Source: Pseudomonas japonica (lineage in GTDB: Bacteria > Pseudomonadota > Gammaproteobacteria > Pseudomonadales > Pseudomonadaceae). From it: a stretch of DNA of 64,000 bases. Numbering within the stretch: the stretch's first letter is position 1; every line of letters begins with the position of its first letter. The stretch spans positions 1-64,000 of the forward strand of contig NZ_FZOL01000022.1 in the NCBI RefSeq assembly GCF_900188455.1. Reading direction: 5' to 3'. The notes beneath the pieces are model-generated. The model was not told the origin of the DNA. It did not search any database and was given only the letters and a program-made list of their open reading frames with translations. Below are positions 42,684 to 50,956 of the stretch, in pieces. The translations under genes and the position numbers were made by a program.

Positions 42684-44117
42684 TCAGAGTCCGCCCATCA
42701 GCAGGTATTTGATCTCCAGGTATTCGTCCAGGCCGTACTTCGAGCCTTCGCGCCCCAGGCCCGATTCCTTGATGCCGCCAAACGGCGCGAGCTCGGTGGA
42801 AATCACCCCTTCGTTGATCCCGACCATGCCCGCCTCCAGGCCTTCGGCCATGCGCCAGACACGGCCGATATCGCGGCTGTAGAAGTACGCCGAGAGACCG
42901 TAGGGCGTGTCGTTGGCGGCCTGCAGCACCTCGGCTTCGTCCTTGAAGCGGAAGCAGGCGGCCACCGGACCGAAGGTCTCGTCGCTGGCGATGAGCATGT
43001 CGCGACCGGCCTCGGCGAGCACGGTGGGCTCGAAGAAGGTCCCGCCGAGGGCATGCCGACGACCGCCGCAGACCAGGCGCGCGCCCTTCTCCAGGGCATC
43101 GCCGACATGGGCCTCGACCTTGGCCAGAGCGGCGGCGTTGATCAGCGGGCCCTGCTCGGTCTCGCCCTCCAGCGCCGCGCCGACGCGCATGGCCTTGACC
43201 GCTTCGGCCAGTTTGTCGACGAAGGCGTCGTACACCCCGTCCTGGATGAAGAAGCGGTTGACGCACACGCAGGTCTGCCCGGTGTTGCGGAATTTCGAGG
43301 CCATGGCGCCTTTCACCGCCGCGTCCAGGTCGGCGTCGTCGAAGACGATGAAGGGGGCATTGCCGCCCAGTTCCAGAGAGACCTTCTTCAACGTGTCGGC
43401 GGCCTGGCGCATCAGCAGCTTGCCGGTGCGGGTCGAACCGGTGAAGGACAGCTTGCGCACCACGCTGGAGGCTTGCAGCGCGCCGCCAATCGCCACGGCA
43501 TCGCCGGAGACGATGTTGAACACGCCGGCGGGAATACCGGCCTGCTCGGCCAGCACCGCCAGGGCGAAGGCCGACAGCGGGGTTTCCTCGGACGGCTTGA
43601 GCACCATCGTGCAACCCGCCGCCAAGGCCGGACCGACCTTGCGCGTGACCATGGCCAGGGGGAAGTTCCACGGCGTGATCGCGGCGACCACGCCGATCGC
43701 TTCCTTGACCACGACGATGCGCGCATCGGCCTTGTGGCTGGGGATCACATCGCCGTAGGCACGCTTGGCTTCCTCGGCGAACCATTCGAGGAAGCTCGCC
43801 GCGTAGACCACCTCGCCCATGGCCTCGGCCAGGGGCTTGCCCTGTTCGCGGCACATCAGGGTCGCCAGTTCGCGCTGGTTGCCCAGCATCAGCTCGGCCC
43901 AGCGACGCAGACGCTGGCTGCGCTCTTTCGCGGTCAGCCCGCGCCAGGCCGGCAGGGCGCGCTCGGCGGCGGCGATGGCCAGGCGGGTTTCCTCGGCGCC
44001 GGCCTTCCGTACCTGGGTGATCGGCTCGCCACTGGCCGGGTCGTTGACCGTGTAGGTGGCGCCGCCAGTGGTCCATTGGCCGTCGATGTAGTTGCCGTTG
44101 CGCAGCAGGCCGCTCAT
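42684..44117 (-). CDS. NAD(P)-dependent aldehyde dehydrogenase, succinate-semialdehyde type
   Basis: A 477-residue ALDH close to the GabD/ALDH5 group. Features: VVAAITPWNFPLAMVTRKVGPALAAGCTMVLKPSEETPLSA, catalytic Glu in SLELGGNAPFIVFDDADLD, catalytic Cys in FRNTGQTCVCVNRF, and GLGREGSKYGLDEYLEIKYL at the end. The ATG at 44117 overlaps the stop of the aldo/keto reductase (ATGA), so the two are coupled in an operon headed by the Fae homologue. It likely oxidises an aldehyde product of the same route; the exact aldehyde is not known. Confidence 0.88.
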   Translation of the reverse strand: MSGLLRNGNYIDGQWTTGGATYTVNDPASGEPITQVRKAGAEETRLAIAAAERALPAWRGLTAKERSQRLRRWAELMLGNQRELATLMCREQGKPLAEAMGEVVYAASFLEWFAEEAKRAYGDVIPSHKADARIVVVKEAIGVVAAITPWNFPLAMVTRKVGPALAAGCTMVLKPSEETPLSAFALAVLAEQAGIPAGVFNIVSGDAVAIGGALQASSVVRKLSFTGSTRTGKLLMRQAADTLKKVSLELGGNAPFIVFDDADLDAAVKGAMASKFRNTGQTCVCVNRFFIQDGVYDAFVDKLAEAVKAMRVGAALEGETEQGPLINAAALAKVEAHVGDALEKGARLVCGGRRHALGGTFFEPTVLAEAGRDMLIASDETFGPVAACFRFKDEAEVLQAANDTPYGLSAYFYSRDIGRVWRMAEGLEAGMVGINEGVISTELAPFGGIKESGLGREGSKYGLDEYLEIKYLLMGGL

Positions 44118-45148
44118 GCCACCGCCTCGCTCAGCAGGAAACGCTCGATGCCCGGGCGCGGGGTGCGCAGGATGCGCTTGCCGGCGGTGTAGTCGTTGAT
44201 CACGTCGCACGGCGTGTAGTTGCGTTCCAGTTCGTGCAGCTCCTCGGCATCCAGACGGGTCTCCAGGGCCGCCAGGGCGCTGTCGAACTGCGCGGTGGTG
44301 TCGGCGCCCACCAGCATGCAGTCGACGCCGCCATGCTGCAGCGCCCAGGCCTGGGCCACCTGGGCGTTGGACACACCGCGGGCACGGGCCACGCGCTGCA
44401 CCGAGCGGGCGATCTCGAAGGACGCCTCGTCGCTGTACATCTGCTGGGTGAAGAAGTCGGTCTGGTTGCGCGTCGACTGCACGTCGCCGGTCAGCAGGCC
44501 GCGGGCCAGCGGGCTGAACACCGAGACGCCAAGGCCCTGGTCGCGGCAGAACGGGATCATCTCGCGCTCTTCCTCGCGGTAGGCGAGGTTCAACTGCAAC
44601 TGCATGTTGATCGGCTTGACCCAGCCATTGCGCTCGCAGCACAGGAGGATCTTCGCCAGTTGCCCGGTGAGCATGGTGGACACGCCGATATAGCGGGCCT
44701 TGCCGGCTTTGACGATGTCGTTGAGCGCGCCCATGGTCTCTTCCACCGGCGTGTTCACGTCGAAGAAATGCAGCATGTACAGGTCGACGTAGTCCATGCC
44801 CAAACGGGTCAGGGAGGCGTCGATGCTGTCCATGATGTGCTTGCGCGAATGACCGCTGGCGTTGATCCCGCCGCGGGTGCCGTAGCCGACCTTGGTGGTG
44901 ATCACCAGGTCTGCGCGACGGGCCAGGCGCTTGACGATGCGCCCCACCACTTCCTCGCCGACGCCGGCGGAATAGAAGTCGGCCAGGTCGATGAAGTTGA
45001 CCCCGTTGGCCAGGGCGTGGGCGACGATCGGCTCGCTCTGCTTCTCGTCGAAGATCCACGGTTTCCAGTCCGGGGTGCCCATGTTCATAGTGCCCAGGCA
45101 CAGGCGCGAGACTTCCAGGCCGGAATTGCCCAAACGAATGGTTTGCAT
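44114..45148 (-). CDS. Aldo/keto reductase
   Basis: A 344-residue (beta/alpha)8 oxidoreductase. The catalytic tetrad is visible: Asp and Tyr in NFIDLADFYSAGVGEE, Lys in DLVITTKVGYGTRGG and His in VDLYMLHFFDVNTP. GVSTMLTGQLAKIL and AWALQHGGVDCMLVGADT (NADPH-binding) follow. The nearest groups are YajO/YghZ-like aldehyde reductases or dehydrogenases. It lies 10 nt after the Fae homologue stop and overlaps the ALDH start. It could reduce an aldehyde or oxidise a polyol or lactol; the direction is not predictable. Confidence 0.87.
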   Translation of the reverse strand: MQTIRLGNSGLEVSRLCLGTMNMGTPDWKPWIFDEKQSEPIVAHALANGVNFIDLADFYSAGVGEEVVGRIVKRLARRADLVITTKVGYGTRGGINASGHSRKHIMDSIDASLTRLGMDYVDLYMLHFFDVNTPVEETMGALNDIVKAGKARYIGVSTMLTGQLAKILLCCERNGWVKPINMQLQLNLAYREEEREMIPFCRDQGLGVSVFSPLARGLLTGDVQSTRNQTDFFTQQMYSDEASFEIARSVQRVARARGVSNAQVAQAWALQHGGVDCMLVGADTTAQFDSALAALETRLDAEELHELERNYTPCDVINDYTAGKRILRTPRPGIERFLLSEAVA

Positions 45149-45158
45149 GGCGGCGACC

Positions 45159-45671
45159 TCAGGCTTTCGGGGTGTAGAACGGGTTGCTGATGCGGCCAAC
45201 CACATCGGCCAGCTGCGCGCGTTCCGGCTTGCCGGTCAGGGCGGCGCGGATCGCGGTGCGGCAGGCGTTGTAGTTGTTCAGGTAGACAGCATCGAGGTCG
45301 TCGCAGGCGGGGTTGACCCAGTTGGCGGTGACGATCGCCCATTCGTCCTCGGCTTCGGCCGGCAGGGTACCGTCGAGCAGGGCTTCGCTGACCGCCCTGG
45401 CGATCCCGGCCTGGGATGCGCCCCAGGTGGCGTTGCCGTGCAGCTCGCCGTCGATGGCGGCCTTGTTCACGTACAGGGTCATCGGCTTGACCGGGATGTT
45501 CGGCTGGGCGATCACCATGAACGGGCAATGGCCCTGGCTCGGCGAGGCGAGGCTGTTGGCGAAGGCCTGGCCGGCGGGGCCGTTGCGCGGGCCGATGAGG
45601 ATGTTGATGTGCGCCGCGTTGACGCCCGGGCCTTCGAAACCTTCACCGATGTACAGGTCAAGTTCTTTCAT
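45159..45671 (-). CDS. Formaldehyde-activating-enzyme (Fae) homologue
   Basis: A 170-residue protein over the whole Fae length. AAHINILIGPRNGPAGQAFANSL (from about residue 19) matches the active-site helix of methylotroph Fae, with the catalytic-type His21 kept. IAQPNIPVKPMTLYVNKAAIDGELHGNATWGASQAGIARAVSEALLDG matches the hydrophobic core. True Fae condenses formaldehyde with tetrahydromethanopterin, a cofactor not expected in Pseudomonas, so this homologue probably does something else, perhaps on another aldehyde or pterin. It heads an operon with an aldo/keto reductase and an aldehyde dehydrogenase. Family assignment is firm; role open. Confidence 0.85.
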   Translation of the reverse strand: MKELDLYIGEGFEGPGVNAAHINILIGPRNGPAGQAFANSLASPSQGHCPFMVIAQPNIPVKPMTLYVNKAAIDGELHGNATWGASQAGIARAVSEALLDGTLPAEAEDEWAIVTANWVNPACDDLDAVYLNNYNACRTAIRAALTGKPERAQLADVVGRISNPFYTPKA

Positions 45672-45683
45672 CTGCAAACACTC

Positions 45684-45692
45684 TTTGTTGTT
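45684..45692 (-). promoter_or_regulatory. Crc/Hfq-type A-rich motif before the Fae operon
   Basis: AACAACAAA on the transcribed strand, running into an AGAG ribosome site 10 nt before the start at 45671; exact AANAANAA match. Confidence 0.5.
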
Positions 45693-45809
45693 GGTGGGTG
45701 TGTTTGCCGGTTTTGTATCACCGCGCCGGGGCGGGGCTGGAACCACATAAAGTCATGGGGGTATGAGGGAAAGTCATGGCACTGGCAACGGTGGTGTCGC
45801 GGCGCACGC

Positions 45810-45903
45810 CATCGCGGGCAACGCCCGCTCCCACAATGTCCTGGGCCGGCCCCAGGACGTGTGGCCGACGCGGTCCTTGTGGGAATGGGCGTTGCCCGCG
45901 ATG
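45810..45903. repeat. REP inverted pair with inner palindrome
   Basis: Arms 45810-45836 and 45877-45903 (CATCGCGGGCAACGCCC...) are nearly complementary, and a second palindrome (GTCCTGGGCCGGCCCCAGGAC, 45838-45858) sits between them. Typical BIME composition; located between the Fae operon and the oxygenase pair. Confidence 0.65.
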
Positions 45904-45991
45904 AGGCCGTCAGGTTCGAACGCAAGGAACGGAGTTCTCCACTCGATCCGGACACCTATCCTGAACCCACCACAGGACCAGGGCCCACACC

Positions 45992-46717
45992 ATGCAGACC
46001 AGTCTCCAGCTTGCCTTTCCCCCTACCCTCCCAGAACCGGACTGGCCCGCCCTGTACCAGTCCCTGAACCAGTCCGGCTACGCTCGCCTGCCCGCCCTGC
46101 TCGATGCCGGAAAATGCCGGGACCTCGTCGCCCTGTACCAGCGGGAGTCCCTGTTCCGCTCGCGCATCGTCATGGCCCGCCACGGCTTCGGCCGCGGTGA
46201 ATACCAGTATTTCCGCTACCCGCTGCCAACCGTGGTGGAAGACCTGCGGCAATCCTTCTACCCACCCCTGGCCAGCCTCGCCAATGAGTGGAACGCCAGG
46301 CTCGGCAAGCCGACACGCTTTCCCGCGAGCCTCGCCGCCTTCCTCGCGCAATGCCACGCCGCCGGCCAATGCCGGCCCACGCCGCTGCTCCTGCAATACC
46401 GCGGCGGCGACTACAACTGCCTGCACCAGGACCTCTACGGCGACCTGCACTTTCCGTTGCAGATGGCGATCCTGCTGTCCCGCCCGGGCGTCGATTTCGA
46501 AGGCGGTGAATTCTGCCTGACCGAGTATTCCAGCCGCGAACATCGCGCCGAAGTGGTCCCGCTGGAACAAGGCGATGCGCTCATCTTCGCCGTGGCCGAA
46601 CGTCCGCAGGCGGGGCTGCGCAAGGGCACGCGCAAGGTGCTGATGCGCCATGGCGTCAGCCGCGTGCGGGCCGGCCAGCGGCACACCCTGGGAGTGATCT
46701 TCCATGATGCCCGCTGA
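45992..46717 (+). CDS. 2-oxoglutarate/Fe(II) oxygenase-fold protein
   Basis: A 241-residue protein of the double-stranded beta-helix oxygenase type. The facial triad is complete: His145 and Asp147 in NCLHQDLYGDLHFPLQM and His220 in LMRHGVSRVRAGQR, with Arg230 as the likely 2-oxoglutarate ligand. VDFEGGEFCLTE resembles prolyl-hydroxylase-like proteins. The start is ATG at 45992. A shorter paralogue overlaps its 3-prime end by 14 nt. Substrate unknown; nucleic-acid or protein hydroxylation are both possible for this group. Confidence 0.75.
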   Translation: MQTSLQLAFPPTLPEPDWPALYQSLNQSGYARLPALLDAGKCRDLVALYQRESLFRSRIVMARHGFGRGEYQYFRYPLPTVVEDLRQSFYPPLASLANEWNARLGKPTRFPASLAAFLAQCHAAGQCRPTPLLLQYRGGDYNCLHQDLYGDLHFPLQMAILLSRPGVDFEGGEFCLTEYSSREHRAEVVPLEQGDALIFAVAERPQAGLRKGTRKVLMRHGVSRVRAGQRHTLGVIFHDAR

Positions 46718-47288
46718 CCTGCTCGAACGCCTCGACGAAGACGGCTTCATCCTGCTCCCCGGCTACCTGCGGGAGGCACACTTCGGCTCCTGGGGGTTGC
46801 TGCGCACCCTGCAGGCGACCTTCTATCCGGCACTGGCCGAAGTCGCCAACCACTGGCGCGCGCGCTTCGACCAGCCCGGTCGCTACCCGCGGCAGTTCAG
46901 CGAATTCCAGGCGCAGTGCCGCGCCGCCGGCCAGGCCGTCGACCCGTCCCGCTTCACCCGACTGGGCGAGCAGGACTACCTGGCGCTGCGCCACCGTGGC
47001 GCGGACACGCTGGCCTTTCCGCTGCAGATGGTCGCGCTGTTCTCCGCGCCCGGCGAGGACTTCAGCGGCGGCGAACTGCTGCTCACTGAACAGCGCCCGC
47101 GCCTGCAATCCAGGCCGTTGGTCGTACCCCTGCGCCATGGCGATATCGCCTTCTTCCCCAGTCACCGCCGCCCTGTCGCCGGCGGCCATGGCTACTACCC
47201 GATCACCACCCGGCATGCCATCAGCCGGGTGCGCGGCGGACAGCGGCTCGGGCTGGAACTGTACTTTCACCTGGTCGCTACGGCATGA
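46704..47288 (+). CDS. Oxygenase-fold paralogue lacking metal ligands
   Basis: A 194-residue paralogue of the preceding oxygenase (DYLALRHRGADTLAFPLQM aligns with its DYNCLHQDLYGDLHFPLQM). The HxD metal pair is replaced by Arg96-His97-Arg98, while the distal histidine (TRHAISRVRGGQR, His171) and the arginine are kept. It is therefore probably catalytically inactive, perhaps a regulatory or complex partner. It overlaps the upstream gene by 14 nt, implying coupled translation and a functional pair. Confidence 0.7.
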   Translation: MMPADLLERLDEDGFILLPGYLREAHFGSWGLLRTLQATFYPALAEVANHWRARFDQPGRYPRQFSEFQAQCRAAGQAVDPSRFTRLGEQDYLALRHRGADTLAFPLQMVALFSAPGEDFSGGELLLTEQRPRLQSRPLVVPLRHGDIAFFPSHRRPVAGGHGYYPITTRHAISRVRGGQRLGLELYFHLVATA

Positions 47289-47392
47289 GCCTGCCCCATG
47301 GATGCGGATGTCCTTCCCGACCGGGTCCAGTGTTTCCAAACCCTCGGCCGTTGCAGTAGACTCCCGCGCTTTTTTTGCGCAAAGGACTGCCC

Positions 47393-47932
47393 ATGCAACG
47401 CATCGTCATACTCGGCAACGCCGGCAGCGGCAAATCGACCCTGGCGCGCCAGCTTGGCCAGCGCCTGGGGGTGCCGGTGGTGCACCTGGACCGATTGTTC
47501 TGGGAGCCGGACTGGATCGAAGCGGACACCACGCTGTTTCGCCAGCGGGTGCGCGAGGCCGTGGCGTCCGACACCTGGATCTGCGAAGGCAACTACGCAC
47601 GCAAGACCTTCGACCTGCGCCTGCCCCGCGCCGACCTGGTGATCTGGCTCGACACCCCGCGCCTGACCTGCCTGCGCCGGGTGATCCTGCGCAGCCTGCT
47701 GAACCGGCCACGCCCCGATCTGCCGCACGGCTGCCGCGAGCGCATCGACAAGGCCTTCTTCGCCTTCCTCAAGTACGTCTGGACCTTCGACCGTGACTAC
47801 CGCCCCGTCATCGACCAGGTGCGCCTGGCCGTCGCGGCGCAGGTACCGGTGATCCGCCTGCGCGATGCCGGTGACCGCGCGACCTTCCTCGCCAGCGCCG
47901 GCTGTGACCGATCGCTCATTTCCAACGGATAA
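47393..47932 (+). CDS. P-loop NTPase, adenylate-kinase/FlaR-like
   Basis: A 179-residue protein with a Walker A motif (ILGNAGSGKSTLARQL, residues 6-21), an HLDRLFWEPDW substrate motif and a kinase-like lid region (RVILRSLLNRPRPDLPHGCRERIDKAFFAFLKYVW). The pattern is that of small adenylate-kinase-like proteins annotated as topology modulation/FlaR homologues; the real substrate is unknown. The start is the ATG at 47393; an in-frame ATG lies 18 nt upstream. It stands alone between the oxygenase pair and a DUF1444-like gene. Confidence 0.75.
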   Translation: MQRIVILGNAGSGKSTLARQLGQRLGVPVVHLDRLFWEPDWIEADTTLFRQRVREAVASDTWICEGNYARKTFDLRLPRADLVIWLDTPRLTCLRRVILRSLLNRPRPDLPHGCRERIDKAFFAFLKYVWTFDRDYRPVIDQVRLAVAAQVPVIRLRDAGDRATFLASAGCDRSLISNG

Positions 47933-48057
47933 GCGTCACCGATCGGTCATATTCGTCGGCACTAAATGAATTTCCCGCCGCACTCAGGGTCTTTGAGAAG
48001 CTCGTGCCGTCGTGGCGCGGCGCACGGAACATCCGCACTCATGGAGGAGCCTCCCGC

Positions 48058-49281
48058 ATGCTCGGCGCCCTGCTCGACAAAGTCTTCAACCGCCCCCTCG
48101 ACGCCCGGGGCTTCGCCCGCAAGCTGATCGCGGCCGCGCGCGACGCGGGCTATCGCGAACCGCTGGACTACCTCGCCGACGAATTTCGCATCCGCCATGG
48201 CGACGGCGCCTACTTCAACCTGCACAACGCCTTCCGCGACTACCAGAACGCCGACAGGCCAGGCAAGGCCGCGGTGCTGGAGGGCTACGTGGCGACCCTG
48301 CTGAGGTCGCGGGACAACACCGCGCGCGGCTTCGACGACGTCCGCGCGCGGCTGCGCCCGGTGATCCGCAACCGGGCCATGCTCGAAGAAGTACGCCTGC
48401 ACCACCTGCGCAGCGAGGGCCGCGATGCCACCTACGCCGTGGTGCAGCGCCCGCTGGCCAGGGATTGCGTGGTGCTGCTGGCCATCGATCATCCCGAGTC
48501 CACCGCGACCCTGACCAAGGGCCCGGAGGCCCATTGGGGCGTGGACATCGACGAGGCCCTGGCGATCGCCCGCGACAACCTGCGCGCGGACACCCTGGAG
48601 GCGTTCGAGGAGATCATCCCCGGCCTGTACATCGGCCGCTGGGGCGACGGTTACGACATCAGCCGCGCGCTGTTGCCGGACGTGCTGCAACGCGCGCCGA
48701 TCAAGGGCCAGCCGGTGTTCATGATCCCCACCAGCGACATCCTGCTGGTGGCCGGCGATCGTGACGAACCGGCCCTGCGGCAGATGGTCGAGCTGTGCTT
48801 CCAGGCCCAGGAAGGTGGCCGTGTCGTCTCCGGCCAGATGCTGACGTTCCAGGACCTGCGCATCGTGCCCTTCACCCCCGCCGACGAGCCCCTGCGGGCG
48901 CGCCTGGCAACCCTGCAGCAACTGATGTGGCAAGGCGCCTATCACACGCAGAAGGAACTCCTCGACAGGCTCCACGCCGAACGCGCCGAAGACCTGTTCG
49001 TCGCCACCTACCTGCTCTACGAACGGGCCGACAGCGGTGGCTGCACCTTCTCCCTGTGCAGCTGGACGCAAAGCGTCGCCAGCCTGCTGCCGAGGACCGA
49101 CCGGGTAGCGCTGGTGGCGCTGGGCGAGGACGGCGTGAGCAATACCCGGCTGGTGGAATGGACGCAGATCGAGGAACACGCGGCGGGCTTGCTGGAGCCG
49201 GTGGAGGCCTACCCGCCCCGCTACCGAACCCTGGGCTTTCCCTCGAGCGCACAGCTGGAAAGAATGACGACCCTGAGCTGA
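48058..49281 (+). CDS. DUF1444-like cytoplasmic protein, unknown function
   Basis: A 407-residue protein started at the ATG at 48058 with GGAGGA upstream. Segments VRARLRPVIRNRAMLEE, HWGVDIDEALAIARDNLRADT and VFMIPTSDILLVAGDRDE resemble the DUF1444 (YtpQ) family, which has no assigned function. No membrane span or signal peptide. The extra length at both ends compared with DUF1444 proteins is unexplained. No operon partner. Confidence 0.6.
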   Translation: MLGALLDKVFNRPLDARGFARKLIAAARDAGYREPLDYLADEFRIRHGDGAYFNLHNAFRDYQNADRPGKAAVLEGYVATLLRSRDNTARGFDDVRARLRPVIRNRAMLEEVRLHHLRSEGRDATYAVVQRPLARDCVVLLAIDHPESTATLTKGPEAHWGVDIDEALAIARDNLRADTLEAFEEIIPGLYIGRWGDGYDISRALLPDVLQRAPIKGQPVFMIPTSDILLVAGDRDEPALRQMVELCFQAQEGGRVVSGQMLTFQDLRIVPFTPADEPLRARLATLQQLMWQGAYHTQKELLDRLHAERAEDLFVATYLLYERADSGGCTFSLCSWTQSVASLLPRTDRVALVALGEDGVSNTRLVEWTQIEEHAAGLLEPVEAYPPRYRTLGFPSSAQLERMTTLS

Positions 49282-49361
49282 GCGCCTGTTCCCAAACCTC
49301 TGAAGCCTGAATACAATTGCGACCCATTCTTATCCGTATCGGTGCGATTCAGGAGTTCCAG

Positions 49362-49880
49362 GTGGTCAGCGCAACGCCCCCTTCCCCGCTGCAACACGAA
49401 CTGCACGGCCTGTACCGCGACCATAACGGCTGGTTGCAGGGCTGGCTGCGCAAGCGCCTGGGCGACCGCGAACGGGCGGCGGACATCGCCCACGACACCT
49501 TCCTGCGCCTGCTGGTCAGCGGCCGCCTGCCCAGCGTCGGCGAGGGCCGCAGCTACCTGGCGCAGATCGCCCGCAACCTGGTCATCGACCAGTGGCGCCG
49601 CCAGCGAATCGAACAGGCCTACCTGGACAGCATCGGCCATCTGCCGGAGCCGCAGTCGCCGTCGCTGGAAACCCGTGCCCTGGTCATCGAAACCCTGCTG
49701 CAGATCGACAGCATGCTCGATGCCATGCCGGGCAAGGTGCGCGAGACCTTCCTGCTGTCGCAGTTCGAGGGCCTGACCTACCCGCAGATCGCCGAGCGCC
49801 TGGGCATCAGCCTGAGCTCCGTGCAGAAGTACATGACCCGGGCGATCCAGGCCTGCTACCAGGTGCTCTACGCCGAATGA
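49362..49880 (+). CDS. FecI-type ECF sigma factor (locus 3)
   Basis: A 172-residue ECF sigma factor. I chose the GTG at 49362 because a perfect AGGAG lies 6 nt upstream; an ATG-type start at 49317 has none. Region 2 includes GDRERAADIAHDTFLRLLV and region 4 GLTYPQIAERLGISLSSVQKYMTRAIQACY. FecR overlaps its stop by 4 nt. Third iron-type surface-signalling sigma factor in the window. No convincing Fur box was found (8 of 19 at best). Confidence 0.9.
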   Translation: MVSATPPSPLQHELHGLYRDHNGWLQGWLRKRLGDRERAADIAHDTFLRLLVSGRLPSVGEGRSYLAQIARNLVIDQWRRQRIEQAYLDSIGHLPEPQSPSLETRALVIETLLQIDSMLDAMPGKVRETFLLSQFEGLTYPQIAERLGISLSSVQKYMTRAIQACYQVLYAE

Positions 49881-50842
49881 ACCCGTCCCCGCATGCGCCC
49901 ATCGCCCCCGCCGTGATCGAGCAGGCCAGCCACTGGCTGATGCTGCACTGGGGCGGTGAACTGGACGCCGAGCAGCAGAACCGTTTCGCCGCCTGGCAGG
50001 CCGCCGACCCCGAACACCGGCGCGCCTGGCAACGCCTGGAACACCTGCAGGGCACCCTTGCCGGCGTGCCCGCGGGCACCGCCAGCCAGGTGCTGCGGCA
50101 GTTGCCGGACGCGCGCAAGCGCCAGACCCTCAAGCTGCTCGGCCTGCTCCTGGTGGCCGGTGGCAGCGGCTATCTGGCCCAGCGCCAGTTGCCCTGGCGC
50201 GAGGCCATGGCCGATCTGCGCAGCGGCACCGGCGAACGCCTGCAACGGACCTTGAGCGACGGCAGCCGCCTGAGCCTGAACAGCGCCAGCGCGGTGAACA
50301 TCCGCTACGACGCGACGCAGCGGCGCATCCAGTTGCTCAGCGGCGAACTGCTCCTGGACAGCGGTCATGACGCCAGCGCACGCCCACTGATCGTGGAGAC
50401 CGCCGCCGGCGAAATCCAGGCGTTGGGTACGCTGTTCTCGGTGTACGAAGTCGACGGCGGCAGCCGCGTCGAACTGTATGAGGGCGCCCTCGAACTGCGT
50501 CCGCGCAACGCCGCGGCCCTGCGCCTGCGGGCGGGCCAACGGTGCTGGTTCGACGCCGCACGCTTCGGCCCGCTCGGCACGGCGCAGCGCGATGCCATGG
50601 CCTGGCGCGACGGGCGCCTGATCGCCGAACGCATGCCCCTCGGCCAGTTCGTCGGCGAGCTGTCACGCCATCGACCCGGGGTGCTGCGCTGCGACCCGGC
50701 GGTGGCGGCACTGCCGCTGACCGGCGTGTTTCCCCTGGCCGACACCGATCGCGTGCTGGCGGCGCTGGAGCAATCGCTGCCGGTCGAGATCCACCGCCTC
50801 ACCCGCTACTGGGTGACCATCACTCCCCGCACCACTGCCTGA
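49877..50842 (+). CDS. FecR-type anti-sigma regulator (locus 3)
   Basis: A 321-residue regulator starting within the FecI stop (ATGA). The cytoplasmic sigma-binding domain holds the tryptophan-rich part IEQASHWLMLHWGGELDAEQQNRFAAWQ. A short hydrophobic span follows (LKLLGLLLVAGGSGYL, about 85-100), then the periplasmic FecR domain (LSDGSRLSLNSASAVNIRYD) and a C-terminal receptor-binding region (ERMPLGQFVGELSRHRPG). Full length. A hairpin lies between it and the receptor gene. Confidence 0.9.
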   Translation: MNPSPHAPIAPAVIEQASHWLMLHWGGELDAEQQNRFAAWQAADPEHRRAWQRLEHLQGTLAGVPAGTASQVLRQLPDARKRQTLKLLGLLLVAGGSGYLAQRQLPWREAMADLRSGTGERLQRTLSDGSRLSLNSASAVNIRYDATQRRIQLLSGELLLDSGHDASARPLIVETAAGEIQALGTLFSVYEVDGGSRVELYEGALELRPRNAAALRLRAGQRCWFDAARFGPLGTAQRDAMAWRDGRLIAERMPLGQFVGELSRHRPGVLRCDPAVAALPLTGVFPLADTDRVLAALEQSLPVEIHRLTRYWVTITPRTTA

Positions 50843-50865
50843 CTGCCCGCAAAAAACGACCGCAC

Positions 50866-50896
50866 AAAAAACTTCATCGGCTCGATGACGTTTTTT
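50866..50896. promoter_or_regulatory. A/T-tract hairpin between fecR-like and receptor genes (locus 3)
   Basis: AAAAAAC and CATCG arms (50866-50879) pair with CGATG and GTTTTTT (50883-50896) around a GCT loop, interrupted by one 2-nt bulge on each side. On the + strand it ends in a T6 run, so it has the form of an intrinsic terminator placed inside the operon, which would lower receptor expression relative to FecI/FecR or separate them. Confidence 0.5.
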
Positions 50897-50956
50897 CCGA
50901 CTCGCTCGGGATACCTCCTGAAACCAATAAAGACGCATTCTCAAGAGGATCCCGGA

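Larger units (their letters stand above)
45672..45991. other. Intergenic region with REP pair between divergent operons
   Basis: This 320-nt gap holds the leader of the Fae operon and a REP pair; see the separate entries for the leader motif and the repeat. Positions 45700-45800 show no further pattern I can support, and no gene was found. Promoters for the two divergent units should lie here. Confidence 0.5.

Noticed and set aside
49315..49334. Possible Fur box before the third FecI gene
   Set aside because: Only 8 of 19 positions match the consensus on either strand, not better than chance for A+T-containing sequence.
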